Assembly: GCF_024124765.2 (NCBI RefSeq)
Contig: NZ_JAMXSR020000002.1
Location: forward strand, 3,926,001-3,990,000
From: Sphingomonas sp. H160509
Lineage (GTDB): Bacteria; Pseudomonadota; Alphaproteobacteria; Sphingomonadales; Sphingomonadaceae
Length of the DNA stretch: 64,000 nucleotides
Direction of reading: 5' to 3'
Positions 40,606-51,416 of the stretch are shown piece after piece. The notes under the pieces were generated by a model. The model searched no databases. It had not been told where the DNA came from and was given only the letters and a program-made list of their open reading frames with translations. Position 1 is the first letter of the stretch, and every line of letters begins with the position of its first letter. Both the position numbers and the translations under genes were made by a program.

Positions 40606-42067
40606 TTAAGCCCCCGCTTCGGCTGGTTTGCCTTGACGCGTGTCGCCGGGGAGACCGGTGATCGTCTTGACCTCCATGAAGTCGGTCAGCCCATAGCGCC
40701 CGTTCTCACGACCATTCCCCGACTGCTTATAGCCGCCGAACGGCGCGCCGATGTCCGGGCTCCACGAGTTGATCGTCACCAGCCCCGCGCGCAACTTCGG
40801 TGCGACCTTTGCTGCCGCCGCCGGATCGCCCGAGATCGTCGCCGACAGCCCGTATTCGGTCGCGTTGGCGATACGGATGCCCTCATCCTGATCGCTGTAC
40901 GACGTGATCGTCGCGACCGGTCCGAACGTTTTCCTCCTGCGCGATCCGCATGTCCGGACGCACGTCGGTGAACAGCGTCGGCTGGATGTAATACCCCGCA
41001 TTACGCCCGTCCGGACGCCCGACGCCGCCGGTCACCAGCGTGGCGCCTTCGTCGATCGCCGACTGGATCAGCCCCTGGATCTTGTCGAACTGCGCCTTGT
41101 TCACGACCGGGCCGATGTGCTGGCCCATCTCGGCGGGATCGCCGACCTTGGTCTGCTCCATCATCGACTTTACGATCGCCGTCGCCTCCGCGACCTGGCT
41201 GGCATGCACGAGCAGACGGGTCGGCGCGATGCAGCTCTGCCCCGAATTGGCAAGCACGCCCGCCACGGTGGGCGGCAACACCGCCGCCAGGTCCGAGCCC
41301 TCCAGCACGAGGTTTGCAGCCTTGCCGCCAAGCTCCTGATGGACGCGCTTGACCGTCGGTGCTGCGGCCAGCGCCACGGCGATGCCGGCCCGCGTCGAGC
41401 CGGTGAAGCTCACCATGTCGACGTCGCGATGCACGCACAGCGCTGCTCCGACGCCCGGACCGTCACCATTGACGAGGTTGAACACGCCCGCGGGCACGCC
41501 GGCCGCGTCCATGATCTCCGCCAGGATCACCGCACAGGACGGCGCTTCCTCGGACGGCTTCAGGATCATCGTGTCGCCTGCCGCCAGCGCAGGAGCAACC
41601 TTCGCGCAGATCTGGTTCAGCGGCCAGTTCCACGGCGTGATCATCGCGACGACGCCGAGCGGTTCGTGCACGACGGTCGCCTTGCCGATCGTCTCGGAGA
41701 ATTCGAACGCCGCCAGCGCCTTCGCAGTCGCCGAGAAATGCGCGAGCCCGGTCGGCGCCTGCGCCATCGAGGCGAGCGCCATCGGGGCGCCCATCTCCTG
41801 CGACATCGCCTTCGCCAGATCGGGCATCCGCGCCTTGTATTCGGTCATGATCCGGCCGAGCACATCGAGGCGTTCCTGCACGCTGGTCTGGTTCCAGCTC
41901 TCGAACGCCAAGCGCGCCGCAGCCACGGCCTTGTCGACATCGGCGGCGGTGCCCAGCGTGATCTCGGTACAGGGCTGCTCGGTCGACGGGTCGATCACCT
42001 GATAGACGGTGCCGCCCTCGCTCTCGACCCAAGCGCCGTCAATATATTGCTGCAAATAGCTTTTCAT
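40606..42067 (-). CDS. NAD(P)-dependent aldehyde dehydrogenase, one frameshift
   Basis: 486 residues after removing one base from TTTT at 40929-40932. Family marks: MITPWNWPLNQICAKVAPAL, FTGSTRAGIAVA, catalytic Glu in HQELGGKAANLVLEG, catalytic Cys in ANSGQSCIAPTRLLVH, and after the frame correction EETFGPVATITSY and APFGGYKQSGNGREN. The ATG at 42067 has GGAGAGG upstream. Class and residue pattern fit general (medium-chain or aromatic) aldehyde dehydrogenases, not a specialised type; the substrate is unknown. Divergent from the quinone reductase. Confidence 0.92.
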
Positions 42068-42173
42068 CGTGCCTCTCCGCATCTTGTCTTGCGCAGGAAT
42101 GGGCTCGCCGGAGATCGGTTGCAACCCGAAACGCATGCCGTAGGTTGATCGAGAAATTCATCAGGAGGCCGGC

Positions 42174-43148
42174 ATGGCGAGAGTGGCATTCATCGAGAAG
42201 ACCGGCGGCCCCGAGGTCATCCAGTGGCGCGACGTCGAGTTGCCACCCCCGGGCAAGGGTGAGGTGTGGATGCGCAACACCGCGGTCGGGCTGAACTACA
42301 TCGACACGTACCACCGCAGCGGCGTGTACCCGATCGACCTGCCCTCGGGGCTCGGCAGCGAGGCGGCGGGCGTGGTGATGGCGGTCGGCGAAGGCGTCGA
42401 CGATTTCGCGCCCGGCGACCGGGTCGGTACCTTCGGCCCGTCGCGCGGCGCCTATGCGACCGAGCGCAACGTGTCCGCGAACCAGCTGTTCAAGCTGCCC
42501 GACACGCTCGACGACCAGACCGCCGCGGCGATCCTGCTCAAGGGCTGCACCGCCGAGTTCCTGGTCGAGCGCTGCGCCAAGGTGCAGTCGGGGCAGACCG
42601 TCCTAGTCCACGCGGCGGCGGGCGGGGTGGGCCACATCCTGGTCGGCTGGCTGAAGGCGATCGGCGCGACCGTCATCGCCAGCGTCGGCAGCGAGGACAA
42701 GGCGGCACGCACCCGGAACGCTGGCGCCGATCACGTCATCGTCCACAAGTCCGAGGACATTGCCGCGCGCGTCCGCAAGATCACGGATGGAAAGGGCGTG
42801 CCTGTGGTCCCAGACGGTGTCGGGCGTGCGACGTGGGACGCGTCTCTCGACAGCGCGGCCAGACGCGGGCTGATCGTCAGCTACGGTAATGCGGGCGGGG
42901 TGGTCGACGGCGTCAACATCGGCGTCCTTGCGCGGAAGGGTTCGCTGTTCGTAACACGGCCCACGCTGTTCGATTACTACGTTACGCCGGAGGAGAGGCA
43001 GGCGGGCATCGCCCGCCTTTTCGCGATGCTCGACAACGGCGCGGTCACGCCAGAGATCGGCCGGACCTTTCGGCTCGAAGAGGCTGCAGCCGCCCATCGC
43101 GCGATCGAGGCGGGCGAGACTTCGGGGAGCACGATCCTGCTGCCGTAA
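42174..43148 (+). CDS. qor: Quinone oxidoreductase (zinc-free MDR family)
   Basis: 324 residues, NADPH:quinone reductase-like. It begins with VAFIEKTGGPEVIQWRDVEL and has GLNYIDTYHRSGVYPIDLPS, GSEAAGVVMAVGEGV, LLKGCTAEFLVERC and the nucleotide loop VHAAAGGVGHILVGWLKAIG; there are no zinc ligands. Residues VPVVPDGVGRATWDASL replace the more usual VYDGVG; otherwise typical. AGGAGG precedes the ATG. It reduces quinones or enone compounds, probably protecting against reactive carbonyls together with the divergent aldehyde dehydrogenase. Confidence 0.93.
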   Translation: MARVAFIEKTGGPEVIQWRDVELPPPGKGEVWMRNTAVGLNYIDTYHRSGVYPIDLPSGLGSEAAGVVMAVGEGVDDFAPGDRVGTFGPSRGAYATERNVSANQLFKLPDTLDDQTAAAILLKGCTAEFLVERCAKVQSGQTVLVHAAAGGVGHILVGWLKAIGATVIASVGSEDKAARTRNAGADHVIVHKSEDIAARVRKITDGKGVPVVPDGVGRATWDASLDSAARRGLIVSYGNAGGVVDGVNIGVLARKGSLFVTRPTLFDYYVTPEERQAGIARLFAMLDNGAVTPEIGRTFRLEEAAAAHRAIEAGETSGSTILLP

Positions 43149-43166
43149 CTGCATGCGAGAAGGTGT

Positions 43167-43367
43167 GTTCACGCGAAGGCGCGAAGGCGCAAAGAAGATT
43201 TGCTCGCGCGGAGACGCGGAGACGCGGAGGTGTTGCGGGCGGTACGGGCGTCTCGTTCATCACCTTGCGGCGATGATGAAGGGGACCGTTGGTCCCAGAG
43301 AACTCTCCGCGTCTCCGCGTGAACCCATTCTTCTCATCTCTTCGCGCCTTCGCGCCTTCGCGTGAAC
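43167..43367. repeat. 201-base palindromic element with inner tandem repeats
   Basis: Ends GTTCACGCGAAGGCGCGAAG and CTTCGCGCCTTCGCGTGAAC mirror each other over about 27 bases. Inside, GGAGACGC-type units (CGCGGAGACGCGGAGACGCG) face CTCCGCGTCTCCGCG near 43306. No reading frame of note lies within. It looks like a non-autonomous mobile palindrome; the rest up to 43483 holds only the promoter of the two-component genes. Confidence 0.75.
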
Positions 43368-43483
43368 CAATGCGAGGCTTCCGCTAAGCGACGGACGGCG
43401 TTGTAGCCTCCGACTGACGCCGCAAGACGCTTGTACGCGCGGCAAAGCACGATAAGCCGGGGCCTTGCCCGAGTGAGACCGTG

Positions 43484-44164
43484 ATGAGCCTGAACATTCT
43501 GCTGGTCGAGGACGATGCCATGTTCGCGCAGGCGATGGCCGAGGAACTGCGCGGGTTCGATCACGGCGTGACCGTCGCACCTGATGGCCGCGACGCGCTT
43601 GCCGCGGTGGACAGCCAGGCGTTCGACGCGGTGATCCTCGACCGGATGCTGCCGAAGATCGACGGCATCTCCGTGCTGCAGCGGCTGCGGAGTGCGAACA
43701 TCACGATGCCGGTCATCATGCTCAGCGCGCTCGGCCGCTCGGTCGAGAAGGTCGAAGGGCTGGAGGCCGGCGCGGACGACTATGTGGTCAAGCCGATCGC
43801 CGCGGTCGAACTGAACGCGCGCCTGCTCGCGCTGATGCGCGGACGCGGCTGGACCGGTAGCGCCGGCGATACGATCCACGCCGGCGATATCGTCGTCAGC
43901 CCTACCAAGTTCCGCGCGTGGCGCGACGGCATCGCGCTCGATCTCGGCAAGCTCGAGTTCAAATTGCTCGCCGAGTTCGTCGCCAATGCCGACGCGGTGC
44001 TGACGCGGGCGATGCTGGTCGAGCGGGTCTGGGGATACGACTTCGCACCGACCACCAACATCGTCGACGTCTATGTCCGCCACCTCCGCGTGAAACTGAC
44101 CGCAGCGGGTGGCGACGATCCCATCCGCACGGTGCGCGGCGTCGGATACATGCTGCGCGGATGA
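43484..44164 (+). CDS. OmpR/PhoB-type response regulator
   Basis: 226 residues. Receiver domain with LLVEDDAMFAQAM (acidic pocket), phosphoacceptor Asp in AVILDRMLPKIDG, Thr/Ser position in VIMLSALG and Lys in YVVKPIAAVE. C-terminal winged helix with FKLLAEFVANADAVLTRAML, VWGYDFAPTTNIVDVYVRHL and RTVRGVGYMLRG. It activates or represses promoters when phosphorylated by the kinase encoded next, whose ATG overlaps its stop codon. Targets unknown; the neighbouring TonB receptor at 45566-48087 is a candidate by position only. ATG 43484 or GTG 43481 starts it. Confidence 0.92.
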   Translation: MSLNILLVEDDAMFAQAMAEELRGFDHGVTVAPDGRDALAAVDSQAFDAVILDRMLPKIDGISVLQRLRSANITMPVIMLSALGRSVEKVEGLEAGADDYVVKPIAAVELNARLLALMRGRGWTGSAGDTIHAGDIVVSPTKFRAWRDGIALDLGKLEFKLLAEFVANADAVLTRAMLVERVWGYDFAPTTNIVDVYVRHLRVKLTAAGGDDPIRTVRGVGYMLRG

Positions 44165-45502
44165 CCCGCCTGCGATCGCTGCGCGCGTTGACGCTGGCGT
44201 TCCTGATCGCGTTCCTCGTCGCGACGCTCGGCACCGGGTTCGCGATCTACACCGCGACGCAACGCACGATCGAGCGACTGGTCGATCGTCGCATCCTGGT
44301 CGTGAGCGATGCCGCCGCCGGCATCTCCGGCGACCGCAGCCCCGAAGAACTCGTCCGGCGGATCAACGCCGCGACCCGCGAACGTGACACCGGCGATATC
44401 GGTTTCCTGCTGCTCGACGCGACCGGTCGCAGGCCTCGGCGGCAACATTGCCTTGCCGCGCCGCCTGCCGATGGGGTTTTCGACGGTCGCGCTAAAGGAC
44501 CAGATCGCGGGACTGTCCGCCGGGCGTGCGCTGGTCCGCGACGTCGGGCACGGCATGACGCTGGTGACGATCGCCGAGACCGAACCGTTCGACGACTATA
44601 ATGCGGCACGTGTCCGGATTTACCTCGTCGGCTTCGGATCGATCCTGCTGGTCGTCATCGGTGGCCTGTTGTTCTTCGTCATCACGATCGGACGGCGGAT
44701 CGGCGAGACCCGGCGGACGGTCGACGCGATCATCGATGGTGACATGACGCGGCGCGTACCGGTCGATCGATCGGGCGGCGAGTTCGCGCACCAGGCGATG
44801 GCCTTCAATCGCATGCTCGACCGTATTTCGGAGCTGATGGCCGGGATCAGCAACGTCTCCAACGATATCGCGCATGATCTTCGCACGCCCTTGGCACGCT
44901 TGCGCAGCCAGTTGGCGCTGGCGTTGCGTCGGGCCCAGACGGACGGCCAGCGCGACGATCTCGAAACCGCGATCGCGATGAGCGACGAACTGCTCAAGAT
45001 GTTCGCGGCGATGCTGCGGATCGCCGAGATCGAAGGCGGCGATCGGCGCGCGGCGTTCGCGACGCTCGATCTTGCGGCGCTGGCGGAAGAGATCGCGACG
45101 ATGATGCAGCCGGTAGTCGCCGATGGCGACCGGACGCTGGTGCTGGAACCATCGCCCGTGGCCGAGATCGTCGGCGATCACCAGTTGCTCGGCCAGATGC
45201 TCGTGAACCTGATCGAGAACGCGCTCCGCCACACCCCACCCGGCACCCGCATCGAGATCGGCGTCACGACCACCGGCAACACTGCCACGCTCACGGTGAC
45301 CGATACCGGCCCCGGCATTCCGGCCGATCAGCGCAAGCTGGCGTTGCGGCGGTTCGGGCGGCTCGACGCCAGCCGCCACGACGAAGGGCACGGCCTTGGC
45401 CTACCCTTGATTCAGGCGATAGTCCGGCTTCACCGCGGCACCATTTTACTCGAAGACGCGGCTCCCGGACTGCGCGTCGTCATTGCGCTGCCCAAGGGCT
45501 GA
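44161..45502 (+). CDS. Membrane sensor histidine kinase, one frameshift
   Basis: 446 residues after removing one base near 44431. First membrane helix ALTLAFLIAFLVATLGTGFA at 9-28, a periplasmic sensor of about 120 residues, second helix LVGFGSILLVVIGGLLFFVI, then HAMP, HisKA with NDIAHDLRTPLARLRS (phospho-His), and HATPase with LVNLIENALRHTPPG, VTDTGPGIPADQR and HGLGLPLIQAI. Class and gene order match OmpR-type two-component pairs. The signal is sensed in the periplasm; nature unknown. A good intrinsic terminator follows. Confidence 0.9.
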
Positions 45503-45509
45503 AACGACG

Positions 45510-45550
45510 AAACCCGGACAGGCTGAGCGCCTGCCCGGGTTTCCATTTTT
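45510..45550 (+). terminator. Intrinsic terminator after the histidine kinase
   Basis: AAACCCGG(A)CAGGC pairs with GCCTG(C)CCGGGTTT over a short loop, followed by CCATTTTT. Lies 8 bases after the kinase stop; it may also serve the convergent TonB receptor gene, whose stop is at 45566. Confidence 0.85.
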
Positions 45551-45565
45551 ACGCGGCAAGCCCGA

Positions 45566-48087
45566 TCAGAACTTGACCGAAGCCTCCATGCCGTAGGTGC
45601 GCGGCGCGTTGAAATTGCCGTAGTCGCCGAGGACGTTGTTGACGCTGCCCGATGTGAGGTTGGTCGTCGGAGCGCCCGGCAGGCTGTTCGACGGATCGCG
45701 ACGGAACACATACTGCTTGTCGAACAGGTTGCGGACCCAGGCCGAGATCGTCACCGCGTTGCTGCCGCCGACGTGGATGTTCGCCAAGGCGAGGCGGGCG
45801 TTGGCGATGAACGCCGGATCGTTCTTGGTCGCGAACTGATCGAAGGTCTGCGTCGCCTGCGAGTAGTTGCCGTCGAGGTGGAACTTAAGGTCCATATCGC
45901 CGACCGGCATCGTGTAGTCGACCGATCCGTTGGCGGCATTGCGCGGCGTGAACACGATGTAGAAGTTCTGATACACGCCGGTCGACGTGATCAGCACGGG
46001 CGGGATCTTCGTGTAGGTATAGGCATAGCCGGCGGTCAGCGTCAGGCCGTCGACCGGCTGCACGGTCAGGTCGGCCTCGATCCCGCGGATCTTGGTGATA
46101 CCAGGCGCATTGATCGTCACCAGGTTGTTGAAGCTGCCCGACGCGGTCGTCTGGATCGAGCTGATGTCGACCTGGCTGTTCTTGCGATCCATGATGTAGC
46201 CGGCAAGGTTCAGGCGGGCGCGGTGGTTCCAGAAATCGGTCTTGGCGCCGATCTCGTACGACTTCACGTCCTCCGGGTTGAACGTCTGGTAATTGGACGT
46301 CCGCGAGCTGGCACCACCGGCACGGTAGCCGGTCGCGTATTTTGCATAGACGTGGACCGTGTCACTGGCGTCATAGGCGAGCGTCGCCATCGGATTGAAC
46401 CGGTTCCAGGTGGCGTCGAGCGGCGCATAGCCGGCTGCGGTCAACTGGGCCTGGGTCGCCGTGTCGTAGTTCAGGTTACGCGAGAAATGCAGCACGCCCT
46501 GCTTCTCGTCGCGCGTGTAGCGGCCACCGGCGGTCAGGTGAACGCGATCGGTCGCGTTCCAGGTGACCTGGCCGTAGCCCGCATAGCTCTTCGAATGCAC
46601 TTCCGAGGCACGATCGATCGAACGGCAGCCCACGAGCGAGCCGAACCCGCCTGACCCGGTGCAGGGATCGAGCACCGAGATCGTCGTCAGCGCCGAATTG
46701 AACGCCAGCGAGTTCGGCGTCGCCGCGTCGTCGCTGATGTGCTCGTTGAAGTAATACAGCCCGGCGACATAATCGAACTGGCCGACCGTGCCGACTGCCT
46801 GGAATTCCTGGCTGAACTGGTTCTGGTGCAGGTCGGCGAGGCTGTAGCGGCTGAAGTTGCATGCACTGCCAACGCAGCCAGCGGCAACGACGGGGACGCG
46901 GTGGTAGCCGCCGCTATTGTCGTACTGCGTCGCGTTTACGCCGCGCCATGCGGTGATCGAGCGAAGTTCGATCTCGGGTGCGACGTCCCAGCGGATATTC
47001 GAGGTGAAGCCGTGCGTCTTGTCGATGCTTGGTTGCTGCGGCACGCCGATGTCGGCGACCTTCATCCGGCTGTCGCCATTGACGACGACCTGGCTCGGGA
47101 GCGGCTTCACGCTGCCGGTCAGCGTCGTGTAGTTGGTGCCGGGAAGCGCGCAGGCGGGCGAGGCGGATTGCGCACCGGCCTTGCACCCGTTCGGATTCAC
47201 GTTGAGCAACTGGCTGTAGAACGGGCTGTTCGAGTCGTAGCCGTTATCGTAGCTGAAATCGGCGGTCATGCCCGAGATCGGGCGGACACGTGCGGTCGCC
47301 TTGAAGCCGCGGCGATGGTAATAGTTGAAGCCGGTCTGGTCCGCGAGCGGGTTCTTGGTGGTTGCGTCCTGATGCTGGATGACGCCGTCGAGCTTCAGCG
47401 ACACGCCATAAGTTTCGGGCAGGTCGACATGCAGCGTACCGTTGTAGCTGCCGTAGTTGGCGATCCCGCCGGTCGCGCTGCCGCCCCATTTGCCGCTCGG
47501 GCCCTTGGTGACGATGCTGAGCGCGCCGCCTTCGGTGTTGCGACCGAACAGCGTGCCCTGCGGGCCCTTGAGCACTTCGATCCGGTCGACGTCGAACAGC
47601 GCGGCGTTCAGGCCGTGCTGGCGACCGAGGTAGACACCGTCGATATAGACGCCGACACCCCTGCTCGCGTGCGGGCTGGTTGGCGTCGAGCGGAACGATG
47701 CCGCGGATACCGATCGTCAGCGCGGACTGGCGGGCCTCGAACGTCGCGACGCGCAACGACGGTACGGCGCCGTCGGCGAGATCGTACAGGCTCTGGACGT
47801 GGCGGTCGGTCAGCGCCTGGCTGCTCAGCACGTTGATCGCGATCGGCGTCTTTTGCAGGTTCGTCTCGCGCTTGGTCGCGGTGACGACGATCTCGCCAAG
47901 ACCGGTCTGGTCGGCGGGCTCCGCAGTGGCGGGGGGCCGGATCGATCACGGGGTCTGCGGCTGCCGTAGCGGGCGCCGTATCCTTGGCGGCGGACGGCGC
48001 GGGGGCCGCGAGCACTGGCGACGCGATCGCGACCGTCAGGGCGGCGCCGGCCAGCAGCCGCAAGCGCAGGCTTGCTGAATTCAACAT
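45566..48087 (-). CDS. TonB-dependent receptor, two frameshifts
   Basis: About 839 residues after removing one base each from C4 at 47658-47661 and G6 at 47931-47936. Signal peptide MLNSASLRLRLLAGAALTVA; TonB box-like GEIVVTATKRETNLQKTPIA; plug with VPSLRVATFEARQSALTIGI, VYIDGVYLGRQHG and EVLKGPQGTLFGRNTEGGAL; 22-stranded barrel ending YGMEASVKF. The plug sequence type (GIRGI, GRNT..GG) is that of the large sphingomonad receptor group often linked with siderophore, carbohydrate or aromatic uptake; the substrate is not visible. Divergent from the second receptor with 264 bases between. Confidence 0.9.
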
Positions 48088-48249
48088 CGAGAGTTTCCCT
48101 TTTTCGGCAGTCTTTGCCTTGAAGGGCGCGATAGGCGGCGGTCGTGGCACGTCCGTTACGAATATAAGAATCGCGTGTCCGGCGATTTTAACATTGGTTT
48201 AATGTGGGTTTATCCTCGCGCGTACGCGACGTCGTAGCACATGACGTCG

Positions 48250-48267
48250 CTGTCATGATTTCGTCAT
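48250..48267 (+). promoter_or_regulatory. Pho-box-like PhoB site
   Basis: CTGTCATGATTTCGTCAT: two 7-base direct repeats (CTGTCAT and TCGTCAT) with 4 bases between, the layout of a PhoB box. It is 84 bases upstream of the receptor ATG at 48352, in the right orientation for the receptor-phytase operon. Confidence 0.65.
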
Positions 48268-48351
48268 GCAAAAGTAACGTCGGTGCCATGCACGGCGGCT
48301 ACCGCGCCTCCCAAGCCGGCTGAAGAAGTCGGGACCACCCGGGGGAATACC

Positions 48352-51300
48352 ATGAAATCGAACCTGTCGACCCGCGTTCGCGGTCGCGTCCTCGCGCATG
48401 TGCTGCTGACTGGCTGCGCGCTGACCTCGCTGACCGCCACCAGCGCCTATGCGCGTCCCGATGCCGCGACCCCGGTCGGCGCGCCGCGTGCGCTCGGGAG
48501 CATCACCGGTACCGTGTCGCAGGCAGGTAGCGGCGACTATCTCGACGGTGCATCGGTCTCGATTCCGACGCTCGAACTGTCGACCGTGGTCGATCGCACC
48601 GGGCGGTTCTCGCTGGTCGGTGTCCCCGCCGGCACGCACGAACTCGTGATCCGCTATGTCGGCTTCCCCGACGCGCACCGGACCGTGACGGTCGCCGATG
48701 CTGCCGTAACGCTGGATGTTGCGATGACCACCGAAGTCGGTGCGAACGCAGGCGAGGGCGACGAGATCGTCGTATCCGGTTCGCGCCCGATCGCGGAGTC
48801 CGAAGCCGCCGCGCTTCAGATCCAGCGAACCAGCCCCTCGCTCGTCTCGGTCATCGCCTCCGATCTCGATCGGTCGCCTCCCCGACCAGAACATCGCACA
48901 GGCGGTCAGCCGCCTCCCCGGCGTCGGCGTCCAGCGCGACCAGGGCCAGGCGCGCTACATCACCTTGCGCGGCGCGCCGATCAACTGGACCACGCTCTCG
49001 ATCGACGGCATCAACGTCGTCAGTCCCGAAGGCCGCGACGCCCGCTTCGATTCCATTCCCTCGGCGATCGCCTCGCAGATCATCGTGCGCAAGGCCGTCA
49101 CCCCCGACATGACCGGCGAGACGATCGCGGGCAATGTCGACATCATCACGCGCTCGGCGTTCGATTATCCGGGCATGAAGGTGCAGGCCAAGGGCGGCGT
49201 CGGCCATGTCGAACTCGGCAAGAAGACCGAATATGAGGGTTCGCTCGTCATCTCCGACCGGATCGACACCGGTATCGGCGAGTTCGGCATCGTCTCGTCC
49301 GCCAGCCTGTATCGCCGCGGGATGGTCACCGACAATTTCGAGACCGATTTCGAGGCGGTCGACCGCGATCGCCGCCCCGGTTTCGAGACGCGCAACTGGG
49401 CTCGCGAGACCGAGAACAAACTGTATCGCCTGACGCGCAAGAACTACTCGCTGTCGACCCGCCTGGACTGGCGCCCGGCGCCCGGCCACAAGCTGTTCGC
49501 GGAGTCGATCTACTCGGCGTTCCAGGACGACGAACAGCGTAACAACTACATCTTTGATCTCGACGACCAGCAGTCGCGTACGCCCAATGGCACCGCTGCC
49601 TGCACCGTCAACGCGCGCCCCGCGACCGGCACGACCGGTTATGCCGACGTCTGCACCGGCAATACGCCGCTGCTCGGCACGGTATACGGCATCGATCTCA
49701 ACTCGAACTTCACCGTGCGCAAATACAAGCAGTCGGTGTTCACCAACACGGTCGGCGGCGATCATGAATTGGGCGCCTGGAACGTCAAATGGCGCGGTAA
49801 TTTCACGCGTTCGATCGACGACCGCTCGCAGCCTGCACAGCTGAATTATGACAGCCCGTCGTTCGGCACCAACGGCGCGAACGCCGCCAACCGCCTGACC
49901 GTCGGCTATGACCTGACCGACCCGCAGCTCGCCAAGGTCCAGCTGTTCCGCACGATCCGCAACGCCGACGGCACCTTCTCGCGCGGCGCGCAGGTCACGT
50001 CGATCGAGGACTTCCCGCGCACCCTGGCCCGCTTGCGGTCGCTGAAGGCGCAGGACGTGACCGAAGCCTATACCGCAAAGCTCGACATCAGCCGCGAGGC
50101 CTTGGTGTTCGGCGCGCAGACGGTGTTCGCGGCCGGCGTACGCTACGACGATCGTACCAAGACCGCGAACGAGTATCTGCTCGAGCTGAGCACGCCGGCC
50201 CAGTTCGCCGCGGCGGGCATTCCAACCGGGTACGCGGCCATCGGCAAGCCGGGCGGGTTCCAGGGCGAGATCCCGCTCGGCTACACCTTCCAGTATTTCG
50301 ATCGCGACAAGATCCTGGCGCTGGTCGATCAAGCCAAGGCGGTCAGCCCGTTCGTGTCCACCGACGCCAATTTCTACGATGTCGGCGAGAAGGTCTATTC
50401 CGCCTACGCGATGGCGACGACCACCACCAACTGGGGCAGCGTCATCGGTGGCGCGCGCGTCGAGCACATCCGCAACGACGCTCGTGCGTTCTCGTCGCTC
50501 GGCTTGATCGACGTGAAGTCGAGCCAGACTCTCGTCTATCCAAGCCTGCACGTGAACTGGGACGTCAACGACCGGATGAAGGCGCGGCTGTCGTTCAACA
50601 CCGGCGCCGCACGCCCCGACTACGATCAGTTGCGCCCCAATCTCAGCATCAACGACGCGAACGCGACGATCTCCGGCGGCAACCCCGACGCGAAGCCCGA
50701 AAAGGCCAAGGGCGTCGATCTCTACGTCGAATATTACACGATGCCGCGCGGCTTCCTGTCGATCGGCGCGTACTACAAGGACGTCACCGATGTCCTGTTC
50801 GACTCGACCCGGACCTACGGCCAGACGAACCTGAACGCCGCCGGCGTCGATCGGTCGGGCTATGTCTACTCGACCATCATCAACGGCGGCAAAGGCTATA
50901 TCATGGGGATCGAGGGGGCGATCCAGCAGCAGCTAGACCCCCTTCACCGCCGATCTCGGCCTGCCGGATTGGATGGGCGGCTTCGGCGTCCAGCTCAACG
51001 CGACGATCAACAAGAGCCGTGCCGATACGCCGGCAACGGGCGCGATCCCGTCGCGCAAAGTTCCCCTGCCCGGCGCATCGGACGCGATCTACAATCTGAT
51101 CGCCTATTACGAGAAATACGGCTTCTCGGCCCGCGTTTCGTACCAGAACCGGTCTGCGTGGCTCGATGCGATCGGTGCGGTCGACACGATCGGTGGCGTT
51201 GTCCGCGGCGTCGATGGCGGCGATTTCTACTGGGCCAAGGACAACGAACTCGACGCGTCGGTCCGCTACGCGATCAACGGCAACGTCGAGATCTACGGCG

Positions 51301-51416
51301 ATTTCGCCAACCTGCTGAACGGTCCTGGCCGCCGCTATGTCGGATCCTCGGCCTACACGATCGAGCATGAGACGTTCGGCCGGCGCTACACCGGCGGCGT
51401 GCGAGTGACGTTCTGA
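48352..51416 (+). CDS. TonB-dependent receptor with N-terminal carboxypeptidase-like domain, two frameshifts
   Basis: About 1020 residues after removing one base near 48871 and one from C5 at 50938-50942. Signal peptide ending TSAYA; residues about 48-125 are a CarboxypepD_reg-like beta sandwich (GSITGTVSQAGSGDYLDGAS, GTHELVIRYVGF); TonB box GDEIVVSGSRP; plug LPDQNIAQAVSRLPGVGVQR, RYITLRGAPINWTTLSIDGI; barrel ending RRYTGGVRVTF. Its stop overlaps the phytase ATG. Receptor plus beta-propeller phytase is a recurring pair in sphingomonads, so transport of inositol phosphates or released phosphate esters is likely, under phosphate control through the upstream Pho-box-like site. Confidence 0.92.

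Noticed and set aside
48851..50551. 566-codon minus-strand frame inside the second TonB receptor
   Set aside because: Antisense shadow; the plus strand carries plug and barrel sequence.
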